From Bryobacteraceae bacterium (GTDB lineage Bacteria > Acidobacteriota > Terriglobia > Bryobacterales > Bryobacteraceae), in contig JAHCHE010000014.1 in the NCBI GenBank assembly GCA_026129905.1, positions 154,991-218,990 on the forward strand: a stretch of DNA of 64,000 nucleotides, written 5' to 3'. The translations under genes and the position numbers were made by a program. A model generated the notes under the pieces. It was not told the origin of the DNA. It made no database searches and saw nothing but the letters and a program-made list of their open reading frames with translations. Below are positions 44,080 through 53,838 of the stretch, one piece after another; position 1 is the stretch's first letter, and each line of letters opens with the position of its first letter.

Positions 44080-45054
44080 CTACTCGAAGCGGTTCAGCAC
44101 GGCGATGGGATCGGGCCGAGCGGGCGTATCGATTTCCAGCAGGCGCTTCCAGCCGGGCATGGAGAACTTCACCACTTTGTTGTCGCCTTGGGCGGAGACG
44201 TAGAGGACGCCGTTGTCCGCGTCGACGGCCATGCCCTCCGGGTGGTCGCCGACCGAGAAACGCTCGACCTCTTTTTCGTCATCGAGCGAGATCACGGCGA
44301 CTTCGCCGGAATCGATCAGCGCGACGAGCATCCGCTTGCCGCCGGGCAAGACCAGGAGACGCGCGGGCTGGCCGGGAATCCGTATTTCGGATAGGACGCG
44401 TCGGGAGCGCGCGTCGACGACCACGACGGCGTTGCCCGGGCGGTTGGCGACATACACCTTGCTTTCGTCCGCCGAGAGGGCGATGCCCATCGGGACGCCG
44501 CCGACCTTGACGTGGGCGACGGGGGTTCCGGTCTTCAGATCGATGGCGGTGATGGATTCGGAGCCGGAGTTGGCGGTGAAGGCGGCGGTCTCATCGGCGG
44601 TGACGGCGACCATGTGCGGCAGTTCCTGGCCGATTTCGATGGCGCGAAGGACCTTGCGGGCGGCGGGGTCCACGATCAGGAGCGCTCCGGGGAAATCGGC
44701 GGTGACGTAGAGCTTGCCGGAGCGGGCGCGGTGGATGCCGTGGGGGCGGCGGTACTTTCCGAGGTCGATCGTTCCGGCCGCCTTGCGCGCCTTGAGGTCG
44801 ACGATAGTGATGGTGTTTTCGCCGGGCGAGTTCTCGGTCCAGCGGTCGGCGCCGTAGTTGGAGATGTAGGCCAGGCGCCGGTCGGGCGAGAGGACGAATT
44901 CGTGCGGCTTGCGGCCGGCGGGCATGCGCGCGATGGAGGCGCCGGTGGCGGCGTCGTATAGGCTGATGGAATCGTCCCACTTCTGGACGACGGCGATCCA
45001 GTCGGCAGCGGCCAGCGAGGAGACGAAAAGAAATCCCAGAAGCGCGCGGGTCAT
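44080..45054 (-). CDS. YncE-like seven-bladed beta-propeller protein, exported
   Basis: A 324-residue protein with a signal peptide (residues 1-18). It has repeated YVTN-type blades: RKPHEFVLSPDRRLAYISNYG near 48, KYRRPHGIHRARSGKLYVTADFPG near 100, VPMGIALSADESKVYVANR near 186 and DHPEGMAVDADNGVLYVSAQG near 276. Such proteins bind partners or act in surface-associated processes; no catalytic role is evident. A degraded piece of the same gene (codons about 68-101) lies at 53736-53831, on the far side of the 45-54 kb block, which suggests a duplication event at this locus. Confidence 0.8.
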   Translation of the reverse strand: MTRALLGFLFVSSLAAADWIAVVQKWDDSISLYDAATGASIARMPAGRKPHEFVLSPDRRLAYISNYGADRWTENSPGENTITIVDLKARKAAGTIDLGKYRRPHGIHRARSGKLYVTADFPGALLIVDPAARKVLRAIEIGQELPHMVAVTADETAAFTANSGSESITAIDLKTGTPVAHVKVGGVPMGIALSADESKVYVANRPGNAVVVVDARSRRVLSEIRIPGQPARLLVLPGGKRMLVALIDSGEVAVISLDDEKEVERFSVGDHPEGMAVDADNGVLYVSAQGDNKVVKFSMPGWKRLLEIDTPARPDPIAVLNRFE

Positions 45055-45100
45055 GGAGGCCGACTATAGCACAAGGCGTCCGACTCGTTGGGAGGGCTGG

Positions 45101-45197
45101 GCTAGTGGCCGGGCGGATGAGCGGGGTGGACGCCGGCTTTCGATTCGAGCGAACTGGGGGCGTCAAGGTGGGCGCCGTCGTCGACGCCGATGCCGAG
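45101..45197 (-). repeat. 97-bp direct repeat, left copy: 3' end of a DUF2231 gene
   Basis: Matches 53839-53935 with two mismatches over 97 bases. Read on the minus strand it encodes about the last 30 codons of the DUF2231 protein, including its TAG stop, without the rest of the gene. The intact gene is at the right copy. The 8.7 kb between the copies holds the TonB-receptor block. Confidence 0.85.
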
Positions 45198-45291
45198 ATC
45201 GGGCGGCGCATACCGAAATGTACGCCGGACATTGCTCTCTCCGCGGAGTCGGTCTAGACTCGACAGTAGACTTTGCAACTACGGAGGGATC

Positions 45292-48200
45292 ATGCGCCAA
45301 CGAACAGGGGTGCTTCTCGGCGCGTTAGCCGTGTTGCTCCCGTCACTGTACGCTCAGGTGAGCAGCGGCACTATCCTTGGCACGATCACTGATGGTTCCG
45401 GCGGCAGCATCGCGGAAGTCACCGTCACGGTGACGGATGTAGCGACGAACTGGCAGCGAACCGTCAGGACCGCCAACGACGGGACGTATGTGGCTCCGAA
45501 CCTCAGGCCCGGCGAATACCGGATTGCGGCCTCGGCGCCCGGTTTCCGGCCCCAGACGGTTCAGAACATTGTCTTGCAAGTCGATCAGCACGCCAGGATC
45601 GACATGATGCTGCAAGTGGGCGAAGTCACCGAGGCGATCACCGTCGTCGGCGCGCCGCCGGTGATTGCCAGCGACAGCGCTACTATCGGCGAAGTGGTGG
45701 ACAACCGGAAGGTGCTCGAGTTACCGCTCAATGGGCGCCAGTATCTGCAACTGGCGCTGCTCGTCCCGGGGGTTCAGCGCAGCTTCGCCAACGCCGCTTT
45801 CTATGACGAATCAGGAGGAAGCTTCGGTGCAAACGGTACCGATCCGGGATCGAACACCACTATGATTGATGGCGTCATTAACATGGAATTCGGGGCCGGG
45901 CGGCAGAACTACTCTCCCAGTCTCGACATGGTTGAGGAGTTCAAAATCCAGACGAACACGTACGATGCCGCCTTCGGCCTCAGCGGCGCGGCGCAGGTGA
46001 ACGTGGTCACCAAACGGGGATCCAACGAGTTGCGGGGCTCGGCCTTCTTTTTCACGCGCAATGACGACCTGGATGCCCGTCCATTTTTCCAGCCGGGTGG
46101 GCTTCCGGAGTTCCGGCGTCACCAGTTCGGCGGGACGCTAGGAGGGAGGCTTCCCAAGTCCTCGAAAGATTTCTTCTTCGTCGCATACGAGGGCAAGCGC
46201 CTGACGCGAGGGTTGACCGCCACCATGAACGTCCCTCCGGTCGCGATCAAGAACGGAGACTTCACTGGTACAGGTGCGATGATCTTCGATCCCCTTACCT
46301 TGGACCGCGCCACTGGTCAGCGCCAGCCCTTTGCCGGCAACCTGATCCCCCAAGACCGCATCACCCGGCAGGCTCGTTTCGTCAGCCAGTTCTGGCCGGA
46401 TCCCACGCTGCCAGGGCTAGCAGGAAACTTCGTCTCCAATCCTACGAGGACGGCGGATGGGAACCAGTATTCGATCCGCTACGATCGCAACTTCTCGGAG
46501 AAAGACGTTCTTGCCGTTCGTTTCACTCGGCAAGTGGACAACGCCTTGGAGCCTTTGCAGCGGCCGGGTCTGATTACCCCCATCGCGGGTTTCGGGCAGA
46601 ACCTGGATCTCCGGGGTTACAACTGGAACTCCACCTGGACGCACAGCTTCGGACCCTCGGCATTGAATACCTTCAACTTCGGTGTGAGCAAGTATCAGCG
46701 CACCGCAGACAACGAAGGGACTGTGGCCGGTTTCTTCCTGGACAAAGGTTCGCGCGGCCCGGTCTCCGGACCGGAGTTCTTTCAGGGCGCCGGAATCGAG
46801 GGGCTGGACCCCGAAAGGCAGAAGGCAGGATTTCCAAACATCAGCGTCAATGGATGGTCTAACATCGCCGATGACCCCTTCGCTCCCGTCCGGGAGCCGT
46901 ACACCAACTATGTCTTCTCGGACACCTTCAGCAAGGTTTCCGGGGCACACACTGTGAAAGTTGGAACAGACATCATCCGCAACCGCATTCCGGTTGATTT
47001 CGAGGCCAACACTCGCGGTGGCATCAACTTCGGCCCCAATTACACAACTCCCGGCGTCAGCGCACCGGGCAACCAGTTCCATTCCTTCGCCGACTTCCTC
47101 CTGGGACAGGTATTCAGCAGTTCGGTCAACGGAAACCGCCTGGTAGAGGACCTGACGCAAAGCTGGTACATGTTCTACTTCCAGGATGATTGGAAAGTCA
47201 ACCGGAGTCTGACGTTGAACCTGGGCCTGCGCTATGAAATATGGTCCCGCATGGTGGAGGAACAGAACAGGCTGGTCGCGTTCGACTTGGTGACACAAAA
47301 ATTCGTGTTCGCTGGCAATCAGGTCCCGACGCTTCCCGGGACTCCGCCTGGCGCGGTCACCGCCGAGTCGCTCGGTTTGCCCCGCAACATGGTGATGGGA
47401 ACTGATCGCAACGATTTCGCACCGCGCCTGGGCTTCGCCTGGAGGGTTTTCGGCAGCAACAGGACGGCCCTGCGGGGAGGTTATGGCATGTTCTACAACT
47501 GGGTTACCCAGAATGTGACTCAGGCCATGGCCTTCGGGCCGCCTTGGGTCCCTTCCCTGGCTATCAGCAGCAACCCCGACATTCCCGCGATCACGTTCGA
47601 GAGGCCTTATCAGACCACCGTGGTACCCTCCACAGCAGGGAGAGTAGTCACTGCCAGGACGAATCGCACGCCGTATCTAATGCAGTACTCTCTGAGTCTC
47701 GGCCATGCCTTCACGTCCAGGATTGGCGGAGAGATCGCGTATGTCGGCAATGCCGGGCGCAAAGCGTACCTGGATTACAGCTTTAACCAGCCCTTCCCCG
47801 GCCCGGGTTCGGTGGCTTCCCGCTTGCCCTACGCCGGGTTCGGTGGCCTCAATGGGAACCCGTCGTGGGGCACTAACAACTACAACGCCTTGCAGGTCAA
47901 GATGAAAAAAGAGCTCGGTCCGGACGGCCTACTTATCTCCTTGGCGTACACCTGGGCGAAGGCTCTTGGCACCTCGGTCTCAGGGATCAAGTTCAATGGT
48001 CAGGTACCCTTCCGCGACACAAGGAACTGGAAAGCCGACGCCGGACCGACTCCCTTTGACATTCGCCACATCCTCGCGCTGAGCTGGATATATGAGATCC
48101 CCGTTGGCAGGGGAAAGGCCGTGGCTGGCAGCATCAGCGGCCCTGTCCAGTACATCCTAGGGGGGTGGAAACTGGGAGGCATCGCCACCCTCCAATCAGG

Positions 48201-48606
48201 ATTCCATCTGACGCCGACCGATTCATTCAACAACTCGAATGCGGGAGGCAGCCGGCCCGATCTCCTGCGCAATCCCAAGCGTGAGAGCTACAGCAGCAAG
48301 CAGGACATGCTGGATGGATTCTTCGATACTGCCGCCTTTGCCCGGGCGCAGCTTTACACGTTTGGCAACGCGGGCACCGGTACCATCGAGGGGCCGGCCG
48401 TCCATGTCGTGGACTTCTCCCTGTACAAGGACTTCCTGATCCGAGAACGACGTCGCCTTCAATTTCGCCTCGAGGCCTTCAATGCCCTCAATCACGCAAA
48501 CTTCGGCAATCCGGGCACGGCGTTCGGAACAGCCAATTTTGGCGTGATTCGCACCACCTCCACGCCGGCACGTGAAGTGCAGTTGGGCCTCCGGATGGAC
48601 TTCTGA
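45292..48606 (+). CDS. Oar-like TonB-dependent receptor with N-terminal carboxypeptidase-regulatory domain
   Basis: A 1104-residue outer-membrane protein. A signal peptide (residues 1-22) leads to a carboxypeptidase-regulatory-like beta-sandwich (about 25-110), then a plug domain (VLELPLNGRQYLQLALLVPGVQR near 140) and a large beta-barrel ending in VQLGLRMDF with a C-terminal Phe as expected for barrel assembly. This architecture is common in Acidobacteria and is used for uptake or surface adhesion. No TonB box is obvious. GGAGG lies seven bases before the ATG; the frame is open upstream to 45190 into the repeat. It heads a three-gene run with the peptidase and TPR genes. Confidence 0.85.
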   Translation: MRQRTGVLLGALAVLLPSLYAQVSSGTILGTITDGSGGSIAEVTVTVTDVATNWQRTVRTANDGTYVAPNLRPGEYRIAASAPGFRPQTVQNIVLQVDQHARIDMMLQVGEVTEAITVVGAPPVIASDSATIGEVVDNRKVLELPLNGRQYLQLALLVPGVQRSFANAAFYDESGGSFGANGTDPGSNTTMIDGVINMEFGAGRQNYSPSLDMVEEFKIQTNTYDAAFGLSGAAQVNVVTKRGSNELRGSAFFFTRNDDLDARPFFQPGGLPEFRRHQFGGTLGGRLPKSSKDFFFVAYEGKRLTRGLTATMNVPPVAIKNGDFTGTGAMIFDPLTLDRATGQRQPFAGNLIPQDRITRQARFVSQFWPDPTLPGLAGNFVSNPTRTADGNQYSIRYDRNFSEKDVLAVRFTRQVDNALEPLQRPGLITPIAGFGQNLDLRGYNWNSTWTHSFGPSALNTFNFGVSKYQRTADNEGTVAGFFLDKGSRGPVSGPEFFQGAGIEGLDPERQKAGFPNISVNGWSNIADDPFAPVREPYTNYVFSDTFSKVSGAHTVKVGTDIIRNRIPVDFEANTRGGINFGPNYTTPGVSAPGNQFHSFADFLLGQVFSSSVNGNRLVEDLTQSWYMFYFQDDWKVNRSLTLNLGLRYEIWSRMVEEQNRLVAFDLVTQKFVFAGNQVPTLPGTPPGAVTAESLGLPRNMVMGTDRNDFAPRLGFAWRVFGSNRTALRGGYGMFYNWVTQNVTQAMAFGPPWVPSLAISSNPDIPAITFERPYQTTVVPSTAGRVVTARTNRTPYLMQYSLSLGHAFTSRIGGEIAYVGNAGRKAYLDYSFNQPFPGPGSVASRLPYAGFGGLNGNPSWGTNNYNALQVKMKKELGPDGLLISLAYTWAKALGTSVSGIKFNGQVPFRDTRNWKADAGPTPFDIRHILALSWIYEIPVGRGKAVAGSISGPVQYILGGWKLGGIATLQSGFHLTPTDSFNNSNAGGSRPDLLRNPKRESYSSKQDMLDGFFDTAAFARAQLYTFGNAGTGTIEGPAVHVVDFSLYKDFLIRERRRLQFRLEAFNALNHANFGNPGTAFGTANFGVIRTTSTPAREVQLGLRMDF

Positions 48607-49938
48607 ATGAAAAGGCTGCTTCCCCTCCTCCTGGCGGCTTTCAGGCTGGCGGTGGGCGCCGGCGCTCCCCTGCCGGCGGATTCGTCCACCGACATCAAGA
48701 CACTGGTCGATGGCGAGTACAGCTCCTTGCTCGATCTCTACCTCTACCTTCACGCCTATCCGGAACTGTCTCTGCACGAGGTCCGCACCAGCGAGCGGAT
48801 GCGAAAGGAACTCGAAGACGCGGGCTTTGAGGTTACGGCCGGCGTCGGCGGCCACGGCTTCGTGGCCGTCCTCGAAAACGGCGAACAGCCGGTCGTCATG
48901 GTCCGCACCGATCTGGATGCGCTGCCCGTTACCGAAGCAACCAACCTCGACTATGCCAGCAAGGTCCGCGCCAGGGACAACCAAGGGAACGAGGTGGGCG
49001 TTATGCATGCCTGCGGTCATGATGTCCACATGACCTGTTTTGCCGGGGCTGCCCGGTTGCTCAGCCGGCTCAGAAACCAGTGGACAGGAACTCTGGTGAT
49101 GATCGGGCAACCAGCCGAGGAACTCAGCACCGGCGCCAAGGCCATGCTGGCCGATGGCCTCTACCGGCGCTTCCCCCAGCCCAGCGTGATTCTGGCGCTC
49201 CACACCGATGCGGGTCTGGAGGCCGGAAAGGTCAGAATCCGGGAAGGAAACGCGCTCGCCGGAACGGACAACCTGGACTTGACAATGCGCGGCGTGAGTG
49301 GCCACGGAGCGTACGCCTACACCACCAAGGATCCCATCGTTCTGTCGGCCCAGACCATTCTGGCGCTTCAGACCATTGTCAGCCGTGAGATTCCGGCGAC
49401 CGATCCGGCGGTGGTCACCATCGGCTCGATTCACGGCGGGACGAAACACAATATCATCCCGGACGCGGTGCAACTCCAATTGACCGTCCGCTACTACTCC
49501 GATGCGGTGCGCGCCCGGATTCTTGGTTCCATCGAGCGGATCGCTAACGGTATCGCGGCGGCGGGTGGTATACCCAAGGACCGCGCGCCAATCCTGAAAT
49601 TGCGCGAATCGGAATCCATTCCTCCCGTGTACAATGATCCAGCGCTTACCCGGAGGGTCACCCGGTCGCTGGACGGAGTATTGGGCAAGGAGAACGTTGG
49701 AGTCGCGGAACCGGTGATGGGGGGGGAAGACTTCGGCGTGTACGGGATGAGCGCCGAGAAGATCCCGATCTGCCTGTTCTGGCTGGGTTCAGTAGACCCC
49801 GCCAGATTCCAGCAAGTCGACGGCGTACAGCTCCTGCCGTCGCTACACTCTGATTTATTCGCTCCCGCTGCCGAACCCACACTCAAAACCGGAACCCTGG
49901 CCATGACCGCCGCCGTTCTGGATCTCTTGCGGAATTAG
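48607..49938 (+). CDS. M20-family amidohydrolase/peptidase, exported
   Basis: A 443-residue protein with a probable signal peptide (residues 1-19). The metal motif HACGHDVHMTC near residue 137 and the block DLDALPVTE near 102 match the M20D amidohydrolases (hippurate hydrolase, N-acyl-amino-acid amidohydrolase). SVILALHTDA and GGTKHNIIPDAVQL follow the family, as does the C-terminal GGEDFGVYG. All dinuclear metal ligands appear present. It starts at the base after the TonB receptor stop and is cotranscribed, so it may process the imported compound in the periplasm. Confidence 0.85.
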   Translation: MKRLLPLLLAAFRLAVGAGAPLPADSSTDIKTLVDGEYSSLLDLYLYLHAYPELSLHEVRTSERMRKELEDAGFEVTAGVGGHGFVAVLENGEQPVVMVRTDLDALPVTEATNLDYASKVRARDNQGNEVGVMHACGHDVHMTCFAGAARLLSRLRNQWTGTLVMIGQPAEELSTGAKAMLADGLYRRFPQPSVILALHTDAGLEAGKVRIREGNALAGTDNLDLTMRGVSGHGAYAYTTKDPIVLSAQTILALQTIVSREIPATDPAVVTIGSIHGGTKHNIIPDAVQLQLTVRYYSDAVRARILGSIERIANGIAAAGGIPKDRAPILKLRESESIPPVYNDPALTRRVTRSLDGVLGKENVGVAEPVMGGEDFGVYGMSAEKIPICLFWLGSVDPARFQQVDGVQLLPSLHSDLFAPAAEPTLKTGTLAMTAAVLDLLRN

Positions 49939-49954
49939 GGCTGGAGGGCCGCGC

Positions 49955-50842
49955 ATGACACTCGTCCACCCAAAATGTTTTGGCCTCCTGGCAGCGGCAT
50001 CGTGTTCGATGATGCTCGCCACACCACAACTAACGCAACGGCCCACATGGGTGGAAGACCGCCAACTGGACTCCCCCGCCTGGCACCGCATGGCGGCAGA
50101 GACGCATTACAGGCAGGGCCGCGTCGAACAGGCGATCGATCACTTGCAGCGAGCGATACGACTGGCGCCGGATAGCGAACAATATTATCTCGATCTGGGG
50201 CAGGTTCTCTCCGAAAGTAACGCACGCACGGCTGTTGTGGCCGTTTTCGAGGCGGCGCGAAAAATCCTGCCGGCGTCTTTCCGGATCCGGTCGGCGCTGG
50301 CGGTCGCGTATCTGAAGGTCCGCGACTTCGAGAAGGCAAGAAACATGTTCCTGGACCTCCTCGAGAGTGCGCCGAATGACGAATCCCTCCTTAGCCTTCT
50401 CGCGGAGTGCTATGACATCAGCAGCGACTGGGAGAACGCCGCGTCTATCGCTGCCCGGCTTCGCGCGCAGAGCTCACGAAACAGCGCCGGCTGGTACTAT
50501 GGCGCCAAGGCCGAATACGAGCTCCGGCGCCAGCAAGGCTGGAGCCTCGAAACGGCGCTCGAATACACCCGGCGGGCGCTCCAACTCGGACCTGACGATT
50601 GGCGCTCCCACCTGTTGCTGGGCAAGCTGCTGGCGGAAACCAACGAAGATGAGCAGGCAGTGGCTGCCTTCCAGAAAGCCATCGCTCTGAATCAGCAGAA
50701 TCCCAACGCGTACTATCTCCTGGCCCGCGCACTCCAGCGCTTGGGGCGCAATAAGGACAGCGCCGAGGCCTTTAGAGCTTACAGGCGGGCCAAGGCCGCG
50801 CAAGCCGACAGCCAGCGGCGCCTGGTGGTGGAGGTCCGGTGA
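49955..50842 (+). CDS. TPR-repeat protein, exported or lipid-anchored
   Basis: A 295-residue protein. The leader ends LLAAASC, a weak lipobox. About six TPR units follow: YRQGRVEQAIDHLQRAIRLAPDS near 50, YLKVRDFEKARNMFLDLLESAPND near 112 and LAETNEDEQAVAAFQKAIALNQQNP near 230. TPR proteins are scaffolds. It follows the M20 gene by 17 bases and converges with the CocE-like gene with no gap, so it ends the three-gene run. Role unknown. Confidence 0.8.
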   Translation: MTLVHPKCFGLLAAASCSMMLATPQLTQRPTWVEDRQLDSPAWHRMAAETHYRQGRVEQAIDHLQRAIRLAPDSEQYYLDLGQVLSESNARTAVVAVFEAARKILPASFRIRSALAVAYLKVRDFEKARNMFLDLLESAPNDESLLSLLAECYDISSDWENAASIAARLRAQSSRNSAGWYYGAKAEYELRRQQGWSLETALEYTRRALQLGPDDWRSHLLLGKLLAETNEDEQAVAAFQKAIALNQQNPNAYYLLARALQRLGRNKDSAEAFRAYRRAKAAQADSQRRLVVEVR

Positions 50843-52708
50843 TCAGCGGCTGAGTGTTCGCGGCGGAATCAGCGGCAGCAGCACTGACGACGGGTATTGC
50901 CCGTTGTGATAGATCTTCTGCTTCGCCACTACCCACTTCGTCTCGAGCCCGACATTGTCAGCGCCGGTGTTGAGGTTTCTCAGGTAATAGGGATAGTAGC
51001 TGCTGGAAACCTCGATACGGATCCGGTGCCCCTTCTGGAAGACATTTCCCACCGCCCGCCAGAAGCGGATCGTGTACTCGTAAACGGTGTCCGGCTTGAT
51101 CTCGCTGAGCTTCTCCGGGTTGTACGCCCCCGCGTTCTCGGGGTCCCGGCACCGTGCGCGCATAATCCCGTCGGCCAGCAGCGCAGCGTATCCATCCGGG
51201 TGCACGTCCATGATTCGCATCATCCAATCGGTGTCTCGCGCCGAGGTCGCGGCGAACAGCTTGGCCTCGATGGGCCCGGTCAGTTCCACGTCCGCGTCCA
51301 AAGGTGGCGTCTGGTAAACCAGAACATCATCCCGGATGGCCCCGATCCGGGTGTCGACGGCTCCTTCGATGTGGCCCACTCTTCTTACCGGCATCGTGCG
51401 GTTCCCCGCCTTGTCAAACGGGTCCGGCGTGGGATCGGCAGGGTCGTAGACGTACGTGTCGGGCGGCTCTTCGCCGGGGGGGTGCGTGGTCAGCGTTCCA
51501 TCGCCCTTCAGTGAATTCGCGCTGCCGCCGCTGTGCAGGTAGTACCGGGTCCAATGGGTTTGAGGCAGCGGCCAGTCGCTCTCCGCATACCACCGGTTAA
51601 CGCCCATTACAAAGACCTGAACGGGGGGATCCCGCTCGACTCCATTGTCTACACCCTTGAGGAAATGATCGAACCACCGGCAGATGATTCCGTTGAGGTC
51701 AAGGACAGCATCGGCGCCATAATCGAAACCCACCAGTTCGCGCGTGTTGATCCCGTGACTCCACGGACCGATAATCAGACGGGGACGTCGTGAGGCCGGC
51801 GTCGCGCCGTGCTGTTTCATGCCAATGTAGTTCATTGGGGATCCCGGGAAGTTGCCGTCGAACCAACCGGTGATGTTCAGCGCAGGCACGGTGATCTTCG
51901 AGTAGTTCTCGATGCCCTGATAGGAGATCTTTTTCCAGTATTCAAAGGTCGAGAGATTCTGGCGAATCCAGGTTTCGAACCAGGGTGCGTTGGCCGCTCC
52001 CTTCACTTTTGGCAGGTCGAGGTACGGCAGATGCATGTAGTCGTCGGCCCGGCCGTTGGCAAAGCCTCCGTAGGCGCCCTCTCCGATCCGCTGGTTCGTC
52101 CGGCCCGCCATCATGCCGGCGCCCCAATCCATCGCCCAGCACACCAGGATTCCGTCCTGGTACGGACCATTGTAGAACTGGTCGGGCGGGGCTACCTCCG
52201 GAACAATCGCTTTCAACGACGGCGGCGCCTGGCTGGCCGCCCACCACTGGCTCCAGCCCATGTAAGAGGGACCCGTCATGCCCACCTTGCCATCGGCCCA
52301 GGGTTGCCGTGCCAGCCACTCCACCAGATCGTATCCGTCGGTCTTGTGCCGATGGTCGAAAATATCGAATGTTCCTTCCGAGTCGTATCGTCCCCGAAAG
52401 TCGGAGAGGGCGAAGACGTAGCCGCGTTCCGCAAACCACCTCGCGCGAGCCTGTCCGAACCAGGTCGAGGCCGTCATGTTGTCATACGGAATGTGGGTCA
52501 GAATCACCGGAAACCGTCCCTTGCTATCAGGTCGGTAAATGTCCACCGACAGCCGGACTCCATCCCGCATCGATACCATCGTGCCTATTGTGGCCTTGAC
52601 TTTGAATTGCGGCTCCGCATAGCGCCCGGCTTCTGGCTTCTGGCCCTCCCCGCGCGTCACGCAGACGCAGGCGAAGAGAATAGCTCGTAGTAGGAGTGTT
52701 CTCAGCAT
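50843..52708 (-). CDS. CocE/NonD-family alpha/beta hydrolase (S15-like), exported
   Basis: About 621 residues. The N-terminal hydrolase fold has the nucleophile elbow MTGPSYMGWSQWWAA and strand DFRGRYDSEG; the catalytic Asp and His are within PWSHGINTREL further on. The C-terminal part is the jelly-roll typical of X-prolyl dipeptidyl-peptidase-like CocE/NonD hydrolases (VFQKGHRIRIEVSSSYYPYYLRNLN). Substrates are esters, amides or acyl-peptides. The frame is open to 52762, but the ATG at 52708 begins the signal-like sequence MLRTLLLRAILFACVCVT. It shares the block with the TonB receptor. Confidence 0.85.
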   Translation of the reverse strand: MLRTLLLRAILFACVCVTRGEGQKPEAGRYAEPQFKVKATIGTMVSMRDGVRLSVDIYRPDSKGRFPVILTHIPYDNMTASTWFGQARARWFAERGYVFALSDFRGRYDSEGTFDIFDHRHKTDGYDLVEWLARQPWADGKVGMTGPSYMGWSQWWAASQAPPSLKAIVPEVAPPDQFYNGPYQDGILVCWAMDWGAGMMAGRTNQRIGEGAYGGFANGRADDYMHLPYLDLPKVKGAANAPWFETWIRQNLSTFEYWKKISYQGIENYSKITVPALNITGWFDGNFPGSPMNYIGMKQHGATPASRRPRLIIGPWSHGINTRELVGFDYGADAVLDLNGIICRWFDHFLKGVDNGVERDPPVQVFVMGVNRWYAESDWPLPQTHWTRYYLHSGGSANSLKGDGTLTTHPPGEEPPDTYVYDPADPTPDPFDKAGNRTMPVRRVGHIEGAVDTRIGAIRDDVLVYQTPPLDADVELTGPIEAKLFAATSARDTDWMMRIMDVHPDGYAALLADGIMRARCRDPENAGAYNPEKLSEIKPDTVYEYTIRFWRAVGNVFQKGHRIRIEVSSSYYPYYLRNLNTGADNVGLETKWVVAKQKIYHNGQYPSSVLLPLIPPRTLSR

Positions 52709-52774
52709 AAACCTCCACCACCATACCCCCATCCCGCGAGCCAGGCAATGTCCCAAATACATGCGCCCGCTTAG

Positions 52775-53629
52775 TCAGACGCCGGCCAGTCGACTCAATG
52801 CCCGCGCAGTCGCCTCGTCGACGGGGGTGAAGTGCGCGAGAATAAACCGCTCGTCGGCGGCGGTCTTTGTGCGCCAGATGGCGAACAGCAGCGATCCGAG
52901 ACGGGGATGGGCGACCTGGAGCAGATCGTGCTCCACGAGCAGCAGGTTCATCTTGCCAGCTTCCAGGGCCCGCCATCGTCTCCGAAACTCCTCGTGCGAT
53001 TGCAGCATGCCAAGCGCTTCGTTCATATCGGGATCGCACGGCCGCAGTTGGTAGGCGCGCCAGAATAGTCCGACATGCCGGTCCATTACTTGGTGGAGCT
53101 TCGGGAAGTACACCCGCCAGGTGGGGAAGTGCTTGGGATGAAACAGGAACTGCACGTTTCTTTTTCCTCGGATCGACGACAGGCATTCGCGATGGCTATC
53201 GCTGCCGAAACATGCGCCCCAGCAGGTGGCCAGCAGCACGTTGAGATGCCAGACACGTTCGCCCTCGTCCATCAATAGGGCGGGATAGGGGAGCGTGCTG
53301 ATCAGCGGGGTGAACTGAATCAGCTCCTCCCTCACTGCCTCTTCGTTGGGCAACGGCGGAGTTGTTGGAAAGCCGGCTAAGGCGAAGAGATAGTGACGCG
53401 TAGCGGGTGGCAGATCGAGTGCCTCACAAATCCGCGCGAGAGTCGGGTACTGCGGGTGCTTTTGGTTGCTTTCGATCCGGCTGATGTGCGCCTGGTCGGT
53501 TCCGCTCGCGCATGCCAGATCGGTCTGCGACCAAGGTCCTCGACTTCCTGGCTGCAACATACGCCGGCGATAGGCCGAGATGGCCTCTCCAACGGTTCGG
53601 AACGATGCGTCCCCCGCCCCAGGCGGCAT
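52775..53629 (-). CDS. XRE-family regulator with MmyB-like ligand-binding domain
   Basis: About 284 residues. Residues about 10-70 form a Cro/C1-type helix-turn-helix (WSQTDLACASGTDQAHISRIESNQKHP and YPTLARICEALDLPP). The C-terminal 190 residues resemble the MmyB-like domain (PALLMDEGERVWHLN, a putative fatty-acid or small-molecule pocket). Such regulators are known in Actinobacteria and other phyla. The frame is open to 53725; the ATG at 53629 is just before the HTH. It sits at the right end of the 8.7 kb block and probably controls the adjacent CocE-like gene or the block. Confidence 0.8.
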   Translation of the reverse strand: MPPGAGDASFRTVGEAISAYRRRMLQPGSRGPWSQTDLACASGTDQAHISRIESNQKHPQYPTLARICEALDLPPATRHYLFALAGFPTTPPLPNEEAVREELIQFTPLISTLPYPALLMDEGERVWHLNVLLATCWGACFGSDSHRECLSSIRGKRNVQFLFHPKHFPTWRVYFPKLHQVMDRHVGLFWRAYQLRPCDPDMNEALGMLQSHEEFRRRWRALEAGKMNLLLVEHDLLQVAHPRLGSLLFAIWRTKTAADERFILAHFTPVDEATARALSRLAGV

Positions 53630-53735
53630 CGGCCCTTTTCGAGGGGGGTGTGCGCCCAGCCTCCCAGGCATTTGGGCGATTGTACCACACGCCCACTGCG
53701 AGAAAGCCAAACCAGAACCACGCATTAGCGATGTA

Positions 53736-53831
53736 GCGGTCTCTTCGATGCGTCGATCGTTCCGACCGCCTGAGGTCGACGATGGCGAGGTGTTTTCGGC
53801 GGGCGAGGTTTCGGTCCAGCGGTCGGCCCCG
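53736..53831 (-). pseudogene. Remnant of the YncE-like propeller gene
   Basis: Aligns with 44751-44851 (inside the propeller gene) with about 20 differences and a small deletion. Shared blocks include GTCGATCGTTCC, GAGGTCGACGAT, GTGTTTTCG and TCGGTCCAGCGGTCGGC. It is followed directly by the 97-bp DUF2231 repeat, while in the left copy about 250 bases intervene. It lies upstream of the XRE gene start, on the side away from its coding region. Confidence 0.7.
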
Positions 53832-53838
53832 GGCTGGG

